This document shows positions 51,269-64,000 of a DNA stretch of 64,000 nucleotides, piece by piece (position 1 is the stretch's first letter; every line of letters begins with the position of its first letter). Source of the stretch: Lucifuga dentata (lineage: Eukaryota > Chordata > Actinopteri > Ophidiiformes > Bythitidae); assembly GCA_014773175.1 (NCBI GenBank), contig VXCM01001545.1:100525-164524 (forward strand), written 5' to 3'. The translations under genes and the position numbers were made by a program. The notes beneath the pieces were generated by a model. It worked only from the letters and a program-made list of their open reading frames with translations. It was not told the DNA's origin and did not search any database.

Positions 51269-54200
51269 TCAGTTCTCCACCTCCTCCTCTTCCACTTCGT
51301 TCTCTGCTTCGGGCTCCTCTTCCATGCGCTCCTCTTCTTCCTCCTCCTCCTCCTCCTCCTCCCTACTCTTATCGTTCTCCGAGTCGTTCTTCTTCTCCTT
51401 GTCTTTGCGCTTCTGCTCGGACACTTCTTTCTTCCCCTTCTGGCCCTTCTTGTACACTGTTTGGGACAAAAACAACCGCCGTTATCTGAAAACGTGCAGA
51501 TTATAAACTTTATGGTTCACCTTATTCACATTTTCACAGTAATAGTCCTTTTTGTTTTAGATACTGATCTTTGAGATTAAACACTCCTGAATTTAGTTGT
51601 AAGCACAGAGTAAACTTCTGCCGGCTGTGACAAACTAAATCTACAAAATCAAGGCGTCAAAACCATCTTCTGAACTCATTCGCTCGTTACAGAGACCAGA
51701 CCAGATGTTGTACTAAAGGAAAAATACCTTCTGGAACTCATTTATGTACGTACTTGTATTATATTTGAGGAGAATTAGTTTAATTTGCTTCCATTCTTTC
51801 TCTTTCACTCTGAGGGTTTTCCTCATTTGGAGTATGTCAGAAACCGTTACTGTCGTTTACCTCTTTCAGATATTCAGTACTTTTACTGCACTTTAAAACT
51901 TCAGTTATACTTGGATTTAGGCATGTAAACATTACAACCGCAGTAAGCCACCGCCGCATGCATTCCTCACCGGGCTGACTCTCCTCGCACTCCGATTGCA
52001 GAGTGCCTATGTGTATTTGCATGGATTCCTATTAATTCCATCCATGTGTGTGTCTTGCGTGTGTGTTAGTCGGAGTACAGACAAATAGCCTGGTGAAGTA
52101 TAACGTGCATGTAAACGTACTGATTATACCACATAACTGTGTAAGTGTCCACTGGCGGAGTCCATGTCCGCTACTGTGCCTTAAGCCTGGTTCATGCTTC
52201 ACCTGGACGCGACAGTAGGCACGTGAAAAGTGTGATGTAATTGTGGCCATATCAGCCAGCTGCAGACGCTGCTTTGGAGGGTCAACCGTGTGGTCGCGCA
52301 CCACTCAATTTTTGAAGCAACACGGATGGCTTTCGCATGACATAAATGCGCCTCCAACAATGTTTGGCCAAGCGAAGAGATACGAAGAGGTACGGAGGAA
52401 ACCGAGGTTAGTGTGTAGAGGTGTGGAAGGGAGAGAGGATAAATAAACGATGTTTTGGGGAGGTTAACCAACCGTTGTTAACATACAACACCACCATTGA
52501 AGTAAGTAAGTAAAATGTATTTATGTATATAGCATCCTTCATAGACAAAAGTCACAAAGTGCTTCACAGATAAAATACAAGTAACATAAAACAAAACAAA
52601 TGAAAATTCAAACAACACAGAATATCAATACCACAGATTTAAGATGCTCTCCAAAAGCCTGTCTAAACAAGAAAGTCTTTTAAAAGTGGCCTCAGAATCA
52701 GTGGAGCAGAGGGAGAATGGAGCTCATTCCACAGTTTTGGAGCAACAACCTGAAAAGCACGATCTCCACGAGTCCTCAAACGAGTATGGGGCACCTCCAG
52801 TAACCTCTGACCTGATGACCTAAGGGACCTCCTGTAAGAGGTCTGAGATGTACTGGGGTACCTGACCATGCACAGCTCTAAAGGTTAAAATAAGAATCAT
52901 AAAATGAACTCTAAAATTAACTGGAAGCCAGTGAAGAGAAGATAAAATAGGAGTAATGAGATCTAGTGAATTTAGTTAAAAGCCATGCAGCGGCATTTTG
53001 TAGTTTGAAGGCTATGTAAAGATGTTTTATTAAGACAGGGAAAAAAGAGAATTACAGTAATCTAAAGGAGATTAAATAAAAGCATGATAATCATTTCCAT
53101 TTCAGCCTGAGACACCACTGATCTTAGTTTGGCAATGTTCCTCAGGTGAAAGAAAGAAGAGCAGGTCAGCTGCCTAACAAGACAATCTAAGGACAAAGAT
53201 TTGTAGATTTGAAGTGCATGGTCGACAGCTCGGTGATCATGAATGCGTGAGAAGCATGAATGCCAGAACACATGGACAGTCTGAGACATCCGTGTTTATG
53301 TCCGCATCCATCCGCGTTAAGCATGAACAAGGCTTTAATAATCCCTAACCCCTTTTTACCTCTATAATTTTCACTTTTTCACTCACTCTCTTCATTTCCT
53401 ATCACCCAGAAACAAGGTGCCACCAAGGGGGGGGGGGGGGGNGGGGGGGGGGGGGGCAGGTTTACCCTAACACCATCGGAGCCACACAGAGGGGTCGTGG
53501 TTGGTGCTGGTGTGTTGACTGTGACACAATGCTGATGCTGGATTAAACAAATAAACTTTTGTGTTTTTTTAAATGAAAGAAGAACATATGTGGACCACTA
53601 ATAAACCGCTCGCACGCACCTTCCAGTGCTTCTCTGAGAGGCTCCAGGAATCTTTCAAACTCCATTTCCTCCATCGCAGCCAAGACATCTCCTGCATTCA
53701 GAGTTTTCCGCTTGGCTTTCATGGCAAAGTTGTTTGCACTGTAAGAAGGTTCGAGAGAAACAAATACACCAAGTTTTATTTCAAGTAGTGAAATGTTTCA
53801 TACAGTGAAGTTATTAATATATTATTGACATTAAGAATAGAAGAAATAATACTTATATTAATCTCCTAAACCATTTAGCAGACTCTGCCTTTTTTTAAAT
53901 TCTACAATTTGTATTTTGTTTTCAAAATTGCTATCTCGGGCTCCTATTCCTCCATGTGTCTCTTTAAGTGTAGGAATTTTAAAGGGCTGCTATGCCATTA
54001 TTTATTCAGTTTTTTTTTTAAACATTTGAATTCTTATTTCTTACCAGGATGTTGCATACAAGACAAAAACGCTAGCAGCTTGCGATATGGCTCTTCTTGC
54101 TTCTTTTGACACATTCACGCCATCTGGGAGCTGATTTAAAAAAAAAAAAAAAAAAAANAAAAAAAAAAAAAAAAAAACAAGTGGAAGAGTGATCTAATCT

Positions 54201-55400
54201 TTATCACAGAATGACAGCATAAGGATGTTGGATGGGGAAAAAAACATTTTATCATTAATTACAGGTTTGTTTACATGGTAATAATTCATTGATAGCATTT
54301 ACAATTTCCTTTCCCCAAGTAAACAAAAATACAGAATACAAAATGGGTGATTGATAAGTTCTGAGCCTGGCAGGGGAAAAAAAAGTCTAACTCAGTTTTT
54401 TTTACTTTCCAACATCTTCCTTCAGGTTGACACACTTCTCCCACTGATGCTGCAGGAATTTTATCCCTCTTTGACAGAAATCCAAACAACTCCTCCACTG
54501 CTGATATGACATCATCATTTGAGGCCAAACAGGTTCCAGCTAAAGCCTTTTTGATGTTTGCAAAGAAGTCTGATCAGGTGCAAAATCAGGGACCAAATCA
54601 GGTGAGATCAAAGCCTCAAATGTGGTTATGAAGCTTGCAAGTATAAAATAACTGCACGCTTGCCCAACTCACAGAACCTTGGGTACCTCTGGAAGTTGTA
54701 AGTTAGAATCACTGAGCTCAAATGAAATCACCTCAGGAATTAGATTACTAAACACACACAAATCCCCTTTGCTCATTTCCTTGTATGTCAAGCTCAATAC
54801 TTATCAATCAGCCCTCTACCATTAGAGGTCTTCATTTCAAACTGTCTGTTTTACATATGATCATATGTTAGTACGACGTCTCCCTGTTTTCTAGACTTTC
54901 ACTCGTTTCTGATTTGTTTTTTACATATTGAAAATTTGCTGTTGCTCCTGTCTGCTGTTAATTCGAGGTCAAAGTGTATTTTAGTGTGATGGCTATCACT
55001 GTAAATTCAGCATAATCCACATTTCTGCAGCTTTAATTCAATCTGCACAAGTCAACCTCCTCACCACGCTGCTCCTCCTTTTAATACAAAAGTGGTTTTT
55101 AATGGATTTGATTCATTTGTTTGGAGTTATTCTACATGCTATTTTATGCTGTATAACACTTGTTAATGAACCTCAGCAGTGACTTAACACAATTCTCGTA
55201 TATGCAAATGACGTTTTGTCATACAGCATGGGACTATATATCTTTTTTCTACTTCAGGGGAATCTAACCGGAGCTCCGAAGACTGAGAAAAAGCTTTAGC
55301 ATGTCCGCCTGGTTGTGGATCTTTTCGCACTCACCGCCTCCTTGATGATGCGGGTGATGACCGCGTTCGGAAGGTTCAGGTCCTCTGGTCTCTCCGCCAT
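51269..55400 (-). CDS. pole3: DNA polymerase epsilon subunit 3 (histone-fold protein, CHRAC17)
   Basis: Four coding exons on the minus strand: 55335-55400, 54045-54130, 53620-53738 and 51269-51456. GT-AG introns and phases agree and give 459 bases, 152 residues plus stop; the human protein is 147. It starts [20 protein letters not shown]. The histone fold runs through [40 protein letters not shown] and [20 protein letters not shown], and it ends in a long Lys-rich then Glu-rich tail ([16 protein letters not shown]). POLE3 pairs with POLE4 in the replicative polymerase epsilon, and with CHRAC15 in the CHRAC remodeller, in the nucleus. The acidic tail is slightly longer than in human, caused by GAG/GAA repeat codons. 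Intron 3 (about 2.2 kb) holds a Harbinger-like element with LINE sequence inside it and a poly-G gap. The gene is head to head with kmt5b. Confidence 0.97.
52184..53334. mobile_element. Harbinger-like MITE with LINE sequence inside, in pole3 intron 3
   Basis: The left end AGCCTGGTTCATGCTT and the right end, read inward, AGCCTTGTTCATGCTT are inverted repeats. They are flanked on both sides by TTA (52181-52183 and 53335-53337), as expected for PIF/Harbinger. The GC-rich terminal sequence with CGGA/CGCG words also fits such elements. Most of the interior is a LINE fragment, listed separately, that presumably inserted later. Confidence 0.7.
52505..53290 (-). pseudogene. CR1/L2-type LINE reverse transcriptase C-terminus with 3' tail
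   Basis: Minus-strand translation gives [20 protein letters not shown] (53290 side), later [20 protein letters not shown] and [20 protein letters not shown]. These are standard C-terminal blocks of this LINE group (FHLRNI-KLR; VP-TRL-T-GDRAF; APKLWN-LP). The 3' end near 52505-52560 has the AAGCACTTTGTGACTTTTG-type tail and TTAC repeats. Frame breaks show it is dead. It sits inside the Harbinger-like element. Confidence 0.75.
53427..53456. repeat. Poly-G run with gap
   Basis: A run of G split by the N at 53442. Length is unreliable. Confidence 0.8.
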
Positions 55401-56872
55401 TTCCCTCACCATTTACCGGAGCTTCACAACCTGTCCACCGTTGGATTCACCGTCCGTCACGTCACGGGTAACAGTTCTCTGGTTAATGCTAACAGATTAG
55501 AGCTCCCTGGTAATGTTAAGTTAGCCTGAAGCTAAAGTAGCTACTTTAACGATAATTAAGTTTTAGTGAAAAAGTAAGTCGAGTACCATCTTACCGCGAT
55601 TCATTCTATCACTGATTTGTAAGAGCAGTTTAGAGAAAACCGACAGTACTAAATATATGTAGAATTATTTTTCTAATAGGAACAGTCTGAAGTTGCTTTC
55701 TAGCCACCAGCGTGGTTTGTTTTGGGATGTTTCCCGCGAACTTTCAACCATGTGTTCGCCTCTGTCAACTTTCACCTTCGACCTCTGACGCAGATATGAC
55801 GTATGCTGAATGTTATGAAATGAATTAAGAGACATTAAAAACGAGAAGCTACCTCAAAAACTACGTTTTATAGTTTTGCAACAATTTATGTATAAATCTT
55901 TAGTTGACAACAATTAACTTTACAAGAGAATGACAGATTCCGCAGGTACCGTCAGAATATATAACAGAGTATAGCTGCAGACGGCTAATAGCTAAATAAG
56001 AAGAAAGCCATTATATTTGCACATGCAATAAAATAAACGAAAACGAAAGTTTAATAATGTATCAAATAATGTTATATTGTAATTATTAATTACTGTAATG
56101 TAAGTTACAGATAATGTAATTATTAAATTATAATGGCTTACAAGTATTTCCATTGATATTTTTGGTAAGGTACTTCTTTAAAATGTATCAATCTAATGTT
56201 GGGATGTGATTGATTATGCTTGATTTATAATAAATCAAGCATAACCAAGAGTTTTATCTTTATTTTGTGATATTTAAAAAATGATGAGAAATTATTTCAC
56301 AAATAGTACAAATAAAGGTTCTTGTTGAATAAACTTGTAGGTATGAATGTGAAGAGAAGTCTATTAATCACCAGTGTTTTGTCAGTAATAGCTGTACATT
56401 TTGTAATACTCAACAATTTTGGCAGCAGAGTTTGCTGATATAGCAAATGGAGTAAAAAAAAAAAAAAAAANAAAAAAAAAAAAAAAACAAAAACAAACAA
56501 AAAAAAAGGATGTTAGAAATCCATCAGAAGTGCCACAAACAAATATTTCTTTACATTTGTTGTAACGGACCTCAAAAATTGGAGAAAGTCTTGTCAATTA
56601 TAAATCTTGTAAATGTGAGCTATAAATCTTTTTTGTATGCTGATTATTATTAATTGCATTTACAGAGCTTCAGCAGAATAGAATAACGTGTTTCTTAATT
56701 GTTTCCATAACATGATTAAAAGGTCACAATCTCAATATATGCTCACAATCTCAATAAATGGATAAAGTGTAATATTTTATTAAAATCAGGTAAATTTAAT
56801 TATCAGTAAAACTCATTAAATCAGATGGTTTGGGTAATATTTAAGAAAACATTAACAGCAGACTAGGGTGTT
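55401..56872. other. pole3 5' region and intergenic DNA
   Basis: Immediately upstream of the pole3 ATG (minus strand) the sequence is GC-balanced to about 55800, fitting a housekeeping promoter without an obvious TATA box. Further right, the DNA becomes AT-rich with an A-run gap (N at 56471). A near-palindromic GATTATGCTTGATTTATAATAAATCAAGCATAACC-like stretch occurs at 56210-56246, described here only by position and sense. No gene is recognised. Confidence 0.45.
56210..56246. repeat. Short AT-rich hairpin
   Basis: TTATGCTTGATTTAT at about 56214-56228 is mirrored by ATAAATCAAGCATAA at about 56230-56244. The stem of about 15 bp has a minimal loop. Confidence 0.7.
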
Positions 56873-57893
56873 GTGAACAACTTTGTTGAGTGGTGTGGGC
56901 TGAATGTGAAGTGGTGTGGGCTGAATCATTTGCGGCTCAACATCATCAAGACAAAAGAACTGGTGGGCTTAAGGAAACAGAAGTCACCCATGACCCCAGT
57001 TTCCATCAATGGAACAGGTGTGGAGATAGCCCAGGACTACACATACCTGGGAGTACACCTCTACAGCAAACTGGACTGGGCTAGGAACACCAAGGCCGTG
57101 TATAAGAAGGGACAGATTCGACTGTACTTCCTGAGGATGCTCCAGACCTTGGACATCTGCAATAAGATGCTTCATGTGTTTTAGCATTTGGTGGTTTTCA
57201 GCGCAGTCTTCTATCTGTCGTGTGCTGGGGCAGCAGGGTGAGAGCAGCAGATGCCAATAGCTCATCAACAAGGCCGGCTCAGTAACGGTAGTGGAGCTGG
57301 ACTCCTGGTGACTGTGTCTGAGAGGAGGATGACAGACAAATTTCTAAGCATCATGGACAATGCCTCCCACCCTCCTGCATACCATAGTGGATCAGCATCG
57401 GAGCATCTTCAGCAATAGACAAGGTGCTCCACTGAATGCCACAGGAGAGCCTTCCTCCCTGTGGGGCCGTCAAACTGTATAACTCCTCCCCCTTCTGCAG
57501 GGAGGAGTCCACTGCATTCGGAACTAGTCCAGCATACACACTGGGCAATGTTAGTTTATTTCATTCAGGTCATTTTTACTGTTGTGCAATAATACTGTTT
57601 TTCACTACTGTGCAATAATTTAGACTCTTTTTTTTAAATTGTAATTATTTTTTTTCATTGTATTTACCTCTGCTTTGTACTTGTAAATGCACCTTACTTT
57701 ACCTCATCTTTGTATGTTTGGATATCTGTTTCTATTTGTATTTGGTATTTGTAGTTTTAATTTTGTATTTTGTTTTTGCCTTTGGCAATTGGTAATTGCT
57801 TTTATTGCTTCTATTGCACCTTCTGTCACTATGTACTACTAAGAAACCCTTGGCACAGCAATTTCCTTCGGGATAAATAGTTTTTCTTGTTCT
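56873..57893 (+). pseudogene. 5'-truncated L2-type LINE
   Basis: Plus-strand frames give NHLRLNIIKTKELVGLRKQK, VSINGTGVEIAQDYTYLGVH and KKGQIRLYFLRMLQTLDICN, the C-terminal blocks of L2 reverse transcriptase (NT-KTKE-V; ING-VE-V--YKYLGV; A-YKKGQ-RLYFLRKL). The reading then breaks but remains recognisable to the PFCRE region near 57500. The 3' end is near 57893 with the LINE-type AATTTCCTTCGGGATAAATA. A small tandem duplication repeats the WCGLN codons at 56890-56925. Confidence 0.82.
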
Positions 57894-59233
57894 TACTCTA
57901 ATGTATTGTTACATTTGAAAAAGAATAAGTCAAGAGTCTTCCTGATAAAAATAAGAGGAACAGAACTATAAATTTGCAATTTATCATCTCGTCCATAATA
58001 GTGACTGTGTTCAAAGTGAAAGTCTAAAGTCTCAGTTATTACAGGATTTATAATTACACTGCAGTGAACAATGTGTGAGAGATTATAATTACATTTGAAA
58101 CAATCTGATATTTTTAACCATACTTGTAGATTTCCAAAGATTAAATTAATATTTAATTGCAATGCACATTACTGAATATGATCTTTGACATAGTGTCTGC
58201 AGTATGCAAAATGCAAAATAAAGAAGGTCCACTTCGGAATAACCTTATTCAGCAACAAATACACTCAACTGGCACCGTATATCTATTGCACTTTGTGACC
58301 TTAGCTCAGCAGCATGTCAGTAACATGCTAATTTATTTATTTATTAATTTTTGTTATGCAGTAGACGTACAATAGATTACATTATATTGTGCACCACAGT
58401 CTATACACCATGCACTGGAATATTGGCACCCATTAAGGTGAAGTGACCACATGTTAATGCTATTCATCTAGCACGTTACCTGAAGTTATAAAGCTTACCT
58501 GTGCAGACTGCCAGCTCAGCTTACATTATCCTTACAAGGGCGGAGAAGGTCAGCGTTTGTAATGGGAACAGGTATTTAGGTAGTTTCCATGGTAGCTGGT
58601 TTTCTCACACATGCTGCAGTGGAAATGCAGCCCACACATTGTAAACCGCTTTGTTACTAGTGAAAGGTGAAGTTCTACGCCCACCAAGTTCAGGTTCCAG
58701 TAGCTGTTTCTGTGTGGTGCTCCAGGATATTGAAGTTTACTCAGCTTACCATCTATGTTGTAGGACCAGTCACTGCTGCATCTTTCTTTGTGTTTATCTC
58801 TGATGTCCAGAGGTTGACATCAGATGTAACAAACCAGATCAGTGATAAGAATATCCTTTTCAAAGATATGCAGCACAAAATATTGTTTTTCCTCTGTAAT
58901 GGACAGTTAACTGTCCAGGGTCTACACTACCTCCCAATGAAATGGCTTCAGCCCCTAGTGACCCTGCATAGGTAAGCGAGTGTAGAAAATGGGTAGATGG
59001 ATGGATTCTGTTAAAGACGTAGGTGAAAATATATTTAGAGTTCTTATCTAAATACATAGACACTAGGCCTTTATCTTCAGGGATAGTGATACTTTCTCTA
59101 AGTTTAAAAAAAAAAAAAAGCAACATAGGCTACTCTTAAAAATAAAGGGCATTTAATTATTTAGATATCTATAAAAATTTATTGATAAGTAACTATCAAA
59201 TAGTACTATCTTAAAAGATGAGCTGAGATAGAC

Positions 59234-59291
<58 letters not shown>

Positions 59292-59390
59292 CAAATAAAC
59301 GCATAAAGCAACAAAAACACTAAAATTGTTACAAAACAACACACAATTTTTGAAATATCCAATTTTAGAATATTTCTGTAAGAGTGTGAA
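57894..59390. other. Intergenic, no gene recognised
   Basis: Unique-looking sequence with a GATA microsatellite at 59228-59290. The open frame at 58667-58975 has no recognisable domain or flanking exon structure. Confidence 0.5.
59228..59290. repeat. (GATA)n microsatellite
   Basis: About 15 GATA units. Confidence 0.92.
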
Positions 59391-59689
59391 GAATGGATGA
59401 GTTTATTCTGCGTGGAAAGAATTTTCGGGTTCTAGCTCGTTCTGGTTCTGCAGCAGAACCCGCTGTGTCACTGCCGCTGGATTCTTTTAGGAAGCGTAAA
59501 AAGGTTTGTTTATGCAGCACTACTTTTGTGTACATCCGACGATTTCTGCTACAAACTGAAGCAACCATTTACAACAAACTTTCCCAGAGTAAGGAGAACT
59601 CAACTGTAACGTCGAAATGATCTAAATTCAGACTGTATCCTCAACTATTGCAACCCGTTTTCCTCCGGATAGACTACAACAGTTGCGTA

Positions 59690-60120
59690 TTTGATGGATC
59701 TATTTTCTTTTGGAAGGCAGTGCTGCGCCTTTCTCTCCCTTCTCATCCGTGCTATGCCGCCATCTTGAATTTTAATGTTAATTTCTAAAAAAAAAAAAAA
59801 AAAANAAAAAAAAAAAAAAAAAATGTTTCCTGTAATATTTTCGTTTAGGGTGTCTTGCCAATATTGGAACATTTTTTGTTACTGCTAGTTTAATTGGTGA
59901 TTTTTTTCCGCTTCCCAAAAATCAAGCAGTGAGTAAAGAGTATATTTTTATTTCTCTTGTCGGTTCAAGACAGTTGTTACCAACGCGTGAAAATGATTTC
60001 GGCTCACTGCTCTATACAGATCATGTTAAATTAGTTGCCTGTACCGAGCGACCGACTATTTTCTCACTCTGAGGTCTCCCACAGAGCTCAACAACTAGGA
60101 AAAAGACCGGTAAACTAACT
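59690..60120 (+). promoter_or_regulatory. Probable kmt5b promoter and first noncoding exon
   Basis: A GCCGCCATCTTG motif at 59756-59767, which is a YY1-type site common at TATA-less vertebrate starts, is followed by GC-balanced sequence. A good splice donor, AGACCG/GTAAAC, lies at about 60109. The sequence from 60110 to 60900 also keeps elevated CpG content. An additional noncoding exon could lie at about 61280-61315 (TTGTCAG before and CAACAG/GTAACC after). These exon calls are inference; the A-run gap at 59805 obscures the site. Confidence 0.35.
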
Positions 60121-61503
60121 TATGATTCTCTTGCAAACGGTAGATCTAGCCAGATAAGCTGGCTAATGGATTGTCCATCAAACAGTCTATGCTAACGTGT
60201 GGTGGCTAACGTTGTCTGTTGTGGAGGTTTTGTAGCATAACGTATCCGCTATGTGTATGTGCAGTTAACTATCACGTACATTCGTTGGACATTGTGAAAA
60301 TCCGACTTTCATGCGAATCCGTGAAATAGTCGTTTGCGTTGTGTTTACCGACCGGTGTGGTGTTATTACTTGACTGCTGGTTGATGTTGCTAGTAGCATG
60401 CTACAGTGAAGTTCGTTGCTAGCAGGCGTCAACTGTTGGACAAAAAAACAGAGGTGCTTTAATGCTAACTAGCTCCATAAGGTTCTATTGCATTACTAGG
60501 AGGCAATTATTCGCAAATTGTATCCTTTAATCATGCAGTGGCTTTATTTGTTGACGTTCATTTATTTGTTTCCTTGATGCCAAACTCGGGATTAGCTTGA
60601 AATGTCGAGGTATAGTAATATGGTTTTAGTTAACACTGATTTGCCAAATATCTGATCAGCATCGCTTAAATACAACATGTTAACCCACTAACACTGCGGT
60701 GTTTGGAACAATACTCTTGGTCGATTATAACTACAAATGGCCATGGCTTAGCGCCGGCGTACGTGAATGCTAACCACCAAAGGCGAACACCACTCGGGCT
60801 TTGGCTCGCCTCTGGCTGCTGTTAGCTACACGCTAACGATGTGAAAGGGTGGAGAAACGGCAGTTGTTAGCAAACAATGCTAAACTGAGCACAATCACGG
60901 CCTCAGCTGTCGGCATGGCCTTCCGGGTTTCCGCTGATAACAGTGGGCACTGTTCTACGTTGCGTTTTATTGTGGCTACGTTAGCTTTTGAAGTATACAA
61001 GACGCATTTTATGTAGAAATGAGATGTGAGGTGTGAAGGTTTTTTTGGAAAATCCAGTAAATACACTAGCAACGTACAACCGTGCTATCACGTGTTTCTG
61101 AGGTTGCATGGTTTTTAAATTCAGTCAGCGATCATTTGTATGTGTGGAGCATATCACTGGAGATGATACTGTTGCACTTGACAGTAAGCCAGTGCATTAT
61201 TTCAGGTTACCACTAAATGGCGCTGCAGGACCAATTCTTTCTGATTTCACCAACCTCTCTTGTTTTGTATCTTGTCAGAACCTGCCATGGCGTGAACATC
61301 ACCAGCGACCAACAGGTAACCTGTCTTATTATTAGTAACAATCAACACATACACACACAGAGTTCTACAGTTGGGTTCGGAGCAACTCAGTGCAAGCACA
61401 GTCTTAAATCATTATTTCAGTTCCATTCTGCAGTTGGAGGTTACTGGCTCATGGGTGGTAATGATAGTTACTGATTGGTTGTTGAGCTGAATGCAAGATT
61501 CTC

Positions 61504-61537
<34 letters not shown>

Positions 61538-62123
61538 TGGAATAATTGCTGGTTTTCTTTATTGAAACAGTATACACACAAAAAACACTAGACATAGTTC
61601 AAGAGGACATGCAGGTTACAGTTTACTGGCTATATATGTGAAAGTGGTGAAAAATGGTATGAACTACTGTTGATGGAATTATTATTAAAGATCCTATTTA
61701 GACCTAGTATATTTTTGCATACTTATCCAGATTATTTCTAGATCCAGTGCAGATGGATTGCAGTTCATATGGCTCACCAGATTGTGTAGTTACATCTTGT
61801 GTGACCGTAATATAAAGTTTGTTGTCATACAGTTATATCAGATATAGACACTTTATTCCAGATATAGACACTTGGTCAGGTTGTTAGAGACAAATCAGCT
61901 GTATCCAAATGAGAAAAGCTGGGTTTCTTTTCCCATGACAAATGCTACATAATTCTCATTTACTGTACTTTTTTTTTTTTTNTTTTTTTTTTTTTTGGTC
62001 ATTCTTCAAGTTCACAGCCACCTGCTCATTCCTGTTTGATTTAGGTTTTTGTTGTTGTTGTGTGCTGCCTGGGTTTCTTTGGCAGTGCATGTAGTTATGT
62101 AGGTTTGTCTGTGCTGCCTCCAG
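60121..62123 (+). other. Probable 5' intron region of kmt5b
   Basis: No coding sequence recognised. Contains T-run gaps (about 61510-61535 and an N at 61982). The left half (60100-60900) is CpG-richer than the rest of the window, fitting a promoter-proximal CpG island. If the first exon is as proposed, this is intron 1 (and 2). Confidence 0.4.
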
Positions 62124-62212
62124 GTTCTTGACTCTAGACCCCAGCCTTCCCCACTGAAGAATATTTCTTCAACTCGGAGACTAAATGCAACTAGACCAGG
62201 GGGCTTGTGGGC

Positions 62213-64000
<1,788 letters not shown>

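Noticed and set aside
51222..51574. Ser/Leu/Pro-rich plus-strand frames
   Set aside because: They are the complement of the GAG/GAA-rich acidic tail of pole3.
56984..57271. 95-codon minus-strand frame
   Set aside because: It is the antisense of the L2 reverse transcriptase fossil.
59393..59620. 75-codon plus-strand frame just before the kmt5b promoter region
   Set aside because: It has a basic, unconserved-looking product with no known domain; no evidence for a gene beyond the open frame.

Overview
The window looks like teleost fish nuclear DNA, probably a percomorph. It is AT-rich, intron-rich and full of dinucleotide microsatellites, fish-type SINEs, L2-like LINE ends, Tc1-like remnants and MITEs. 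Five protein genes can be read: a GT31 beta-1,3-galactosyltransferase-like gene (6249-7529, minus), a silent Kv6 potassium-channel subunit closest to KCNG4 (exons at 29137-29961 and 18822-19731, minus), ribosomal protein L12 (42390-47347, plus, six exons, complete at 165 aa), DNA polymerase epsilon subunit 3 (51269-55400, minus, four exons, complete at 152 aa), and the first four coding exons of the histone H4K20 methyltransferase KMT5B/SUV420H1 (62213-63221, plus, running off the right edge).

Layout: 1-6.2 kb is repeat-rich intergenic DNA with a SINE broken by a hAT-like element. The galactosyltransferase lies at 6.2-7.5 kb. From 7.6 to 18.8 kb there is no recognised gene, only a MITE, a dead Tc1 transposase, a SINE and a foldback element. 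From 18.8 to 30.0 kb lies the channel gene, whose 9.4 kb intron is filled with transposon remnants. From 30 to 42 kb is intergenic DNA with nested MITEs, an L2 fragment and a few unique stretches that could be regulatory. rpl12 follows, with two near-identical H/ACA-type snoRNA copies in introns 2 and 5. pole3 and kmt5b are arranged head to head about 4.4 to 6.8 kb apart, depending on whether the kmt5b transcription start or its start codon is used.

The main non-genic signal is a family of nine elements that begin TTAAAGGACCATA and end TATGGTCCTTTAA. They occur about every 7 kb and include full-length, foldback and truncated forms, and one is nested with a second MITE. Other structures that stand out are a near-perfect 65-bp-arm hairpin at 48302-48442, a 904-bp element with about 340-bp inverted arms at 33737-34640, a hAT-like pair of which one has an 8-bp target duplication, and a Harbinger-like element with LINE sequence inside it.

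Most of the single N bases sit between exact 50-66 bp direct duplications or inside homopolymers. They look like unmerged contig overlaps. Two of them fall inside the two channel exons and falsely break or lengthen that gene. I see no operon, CRISPR array or other clearly undescribed gene system. The genes are ordinary housekeeping or neuronal genes and do not form a pathway together.
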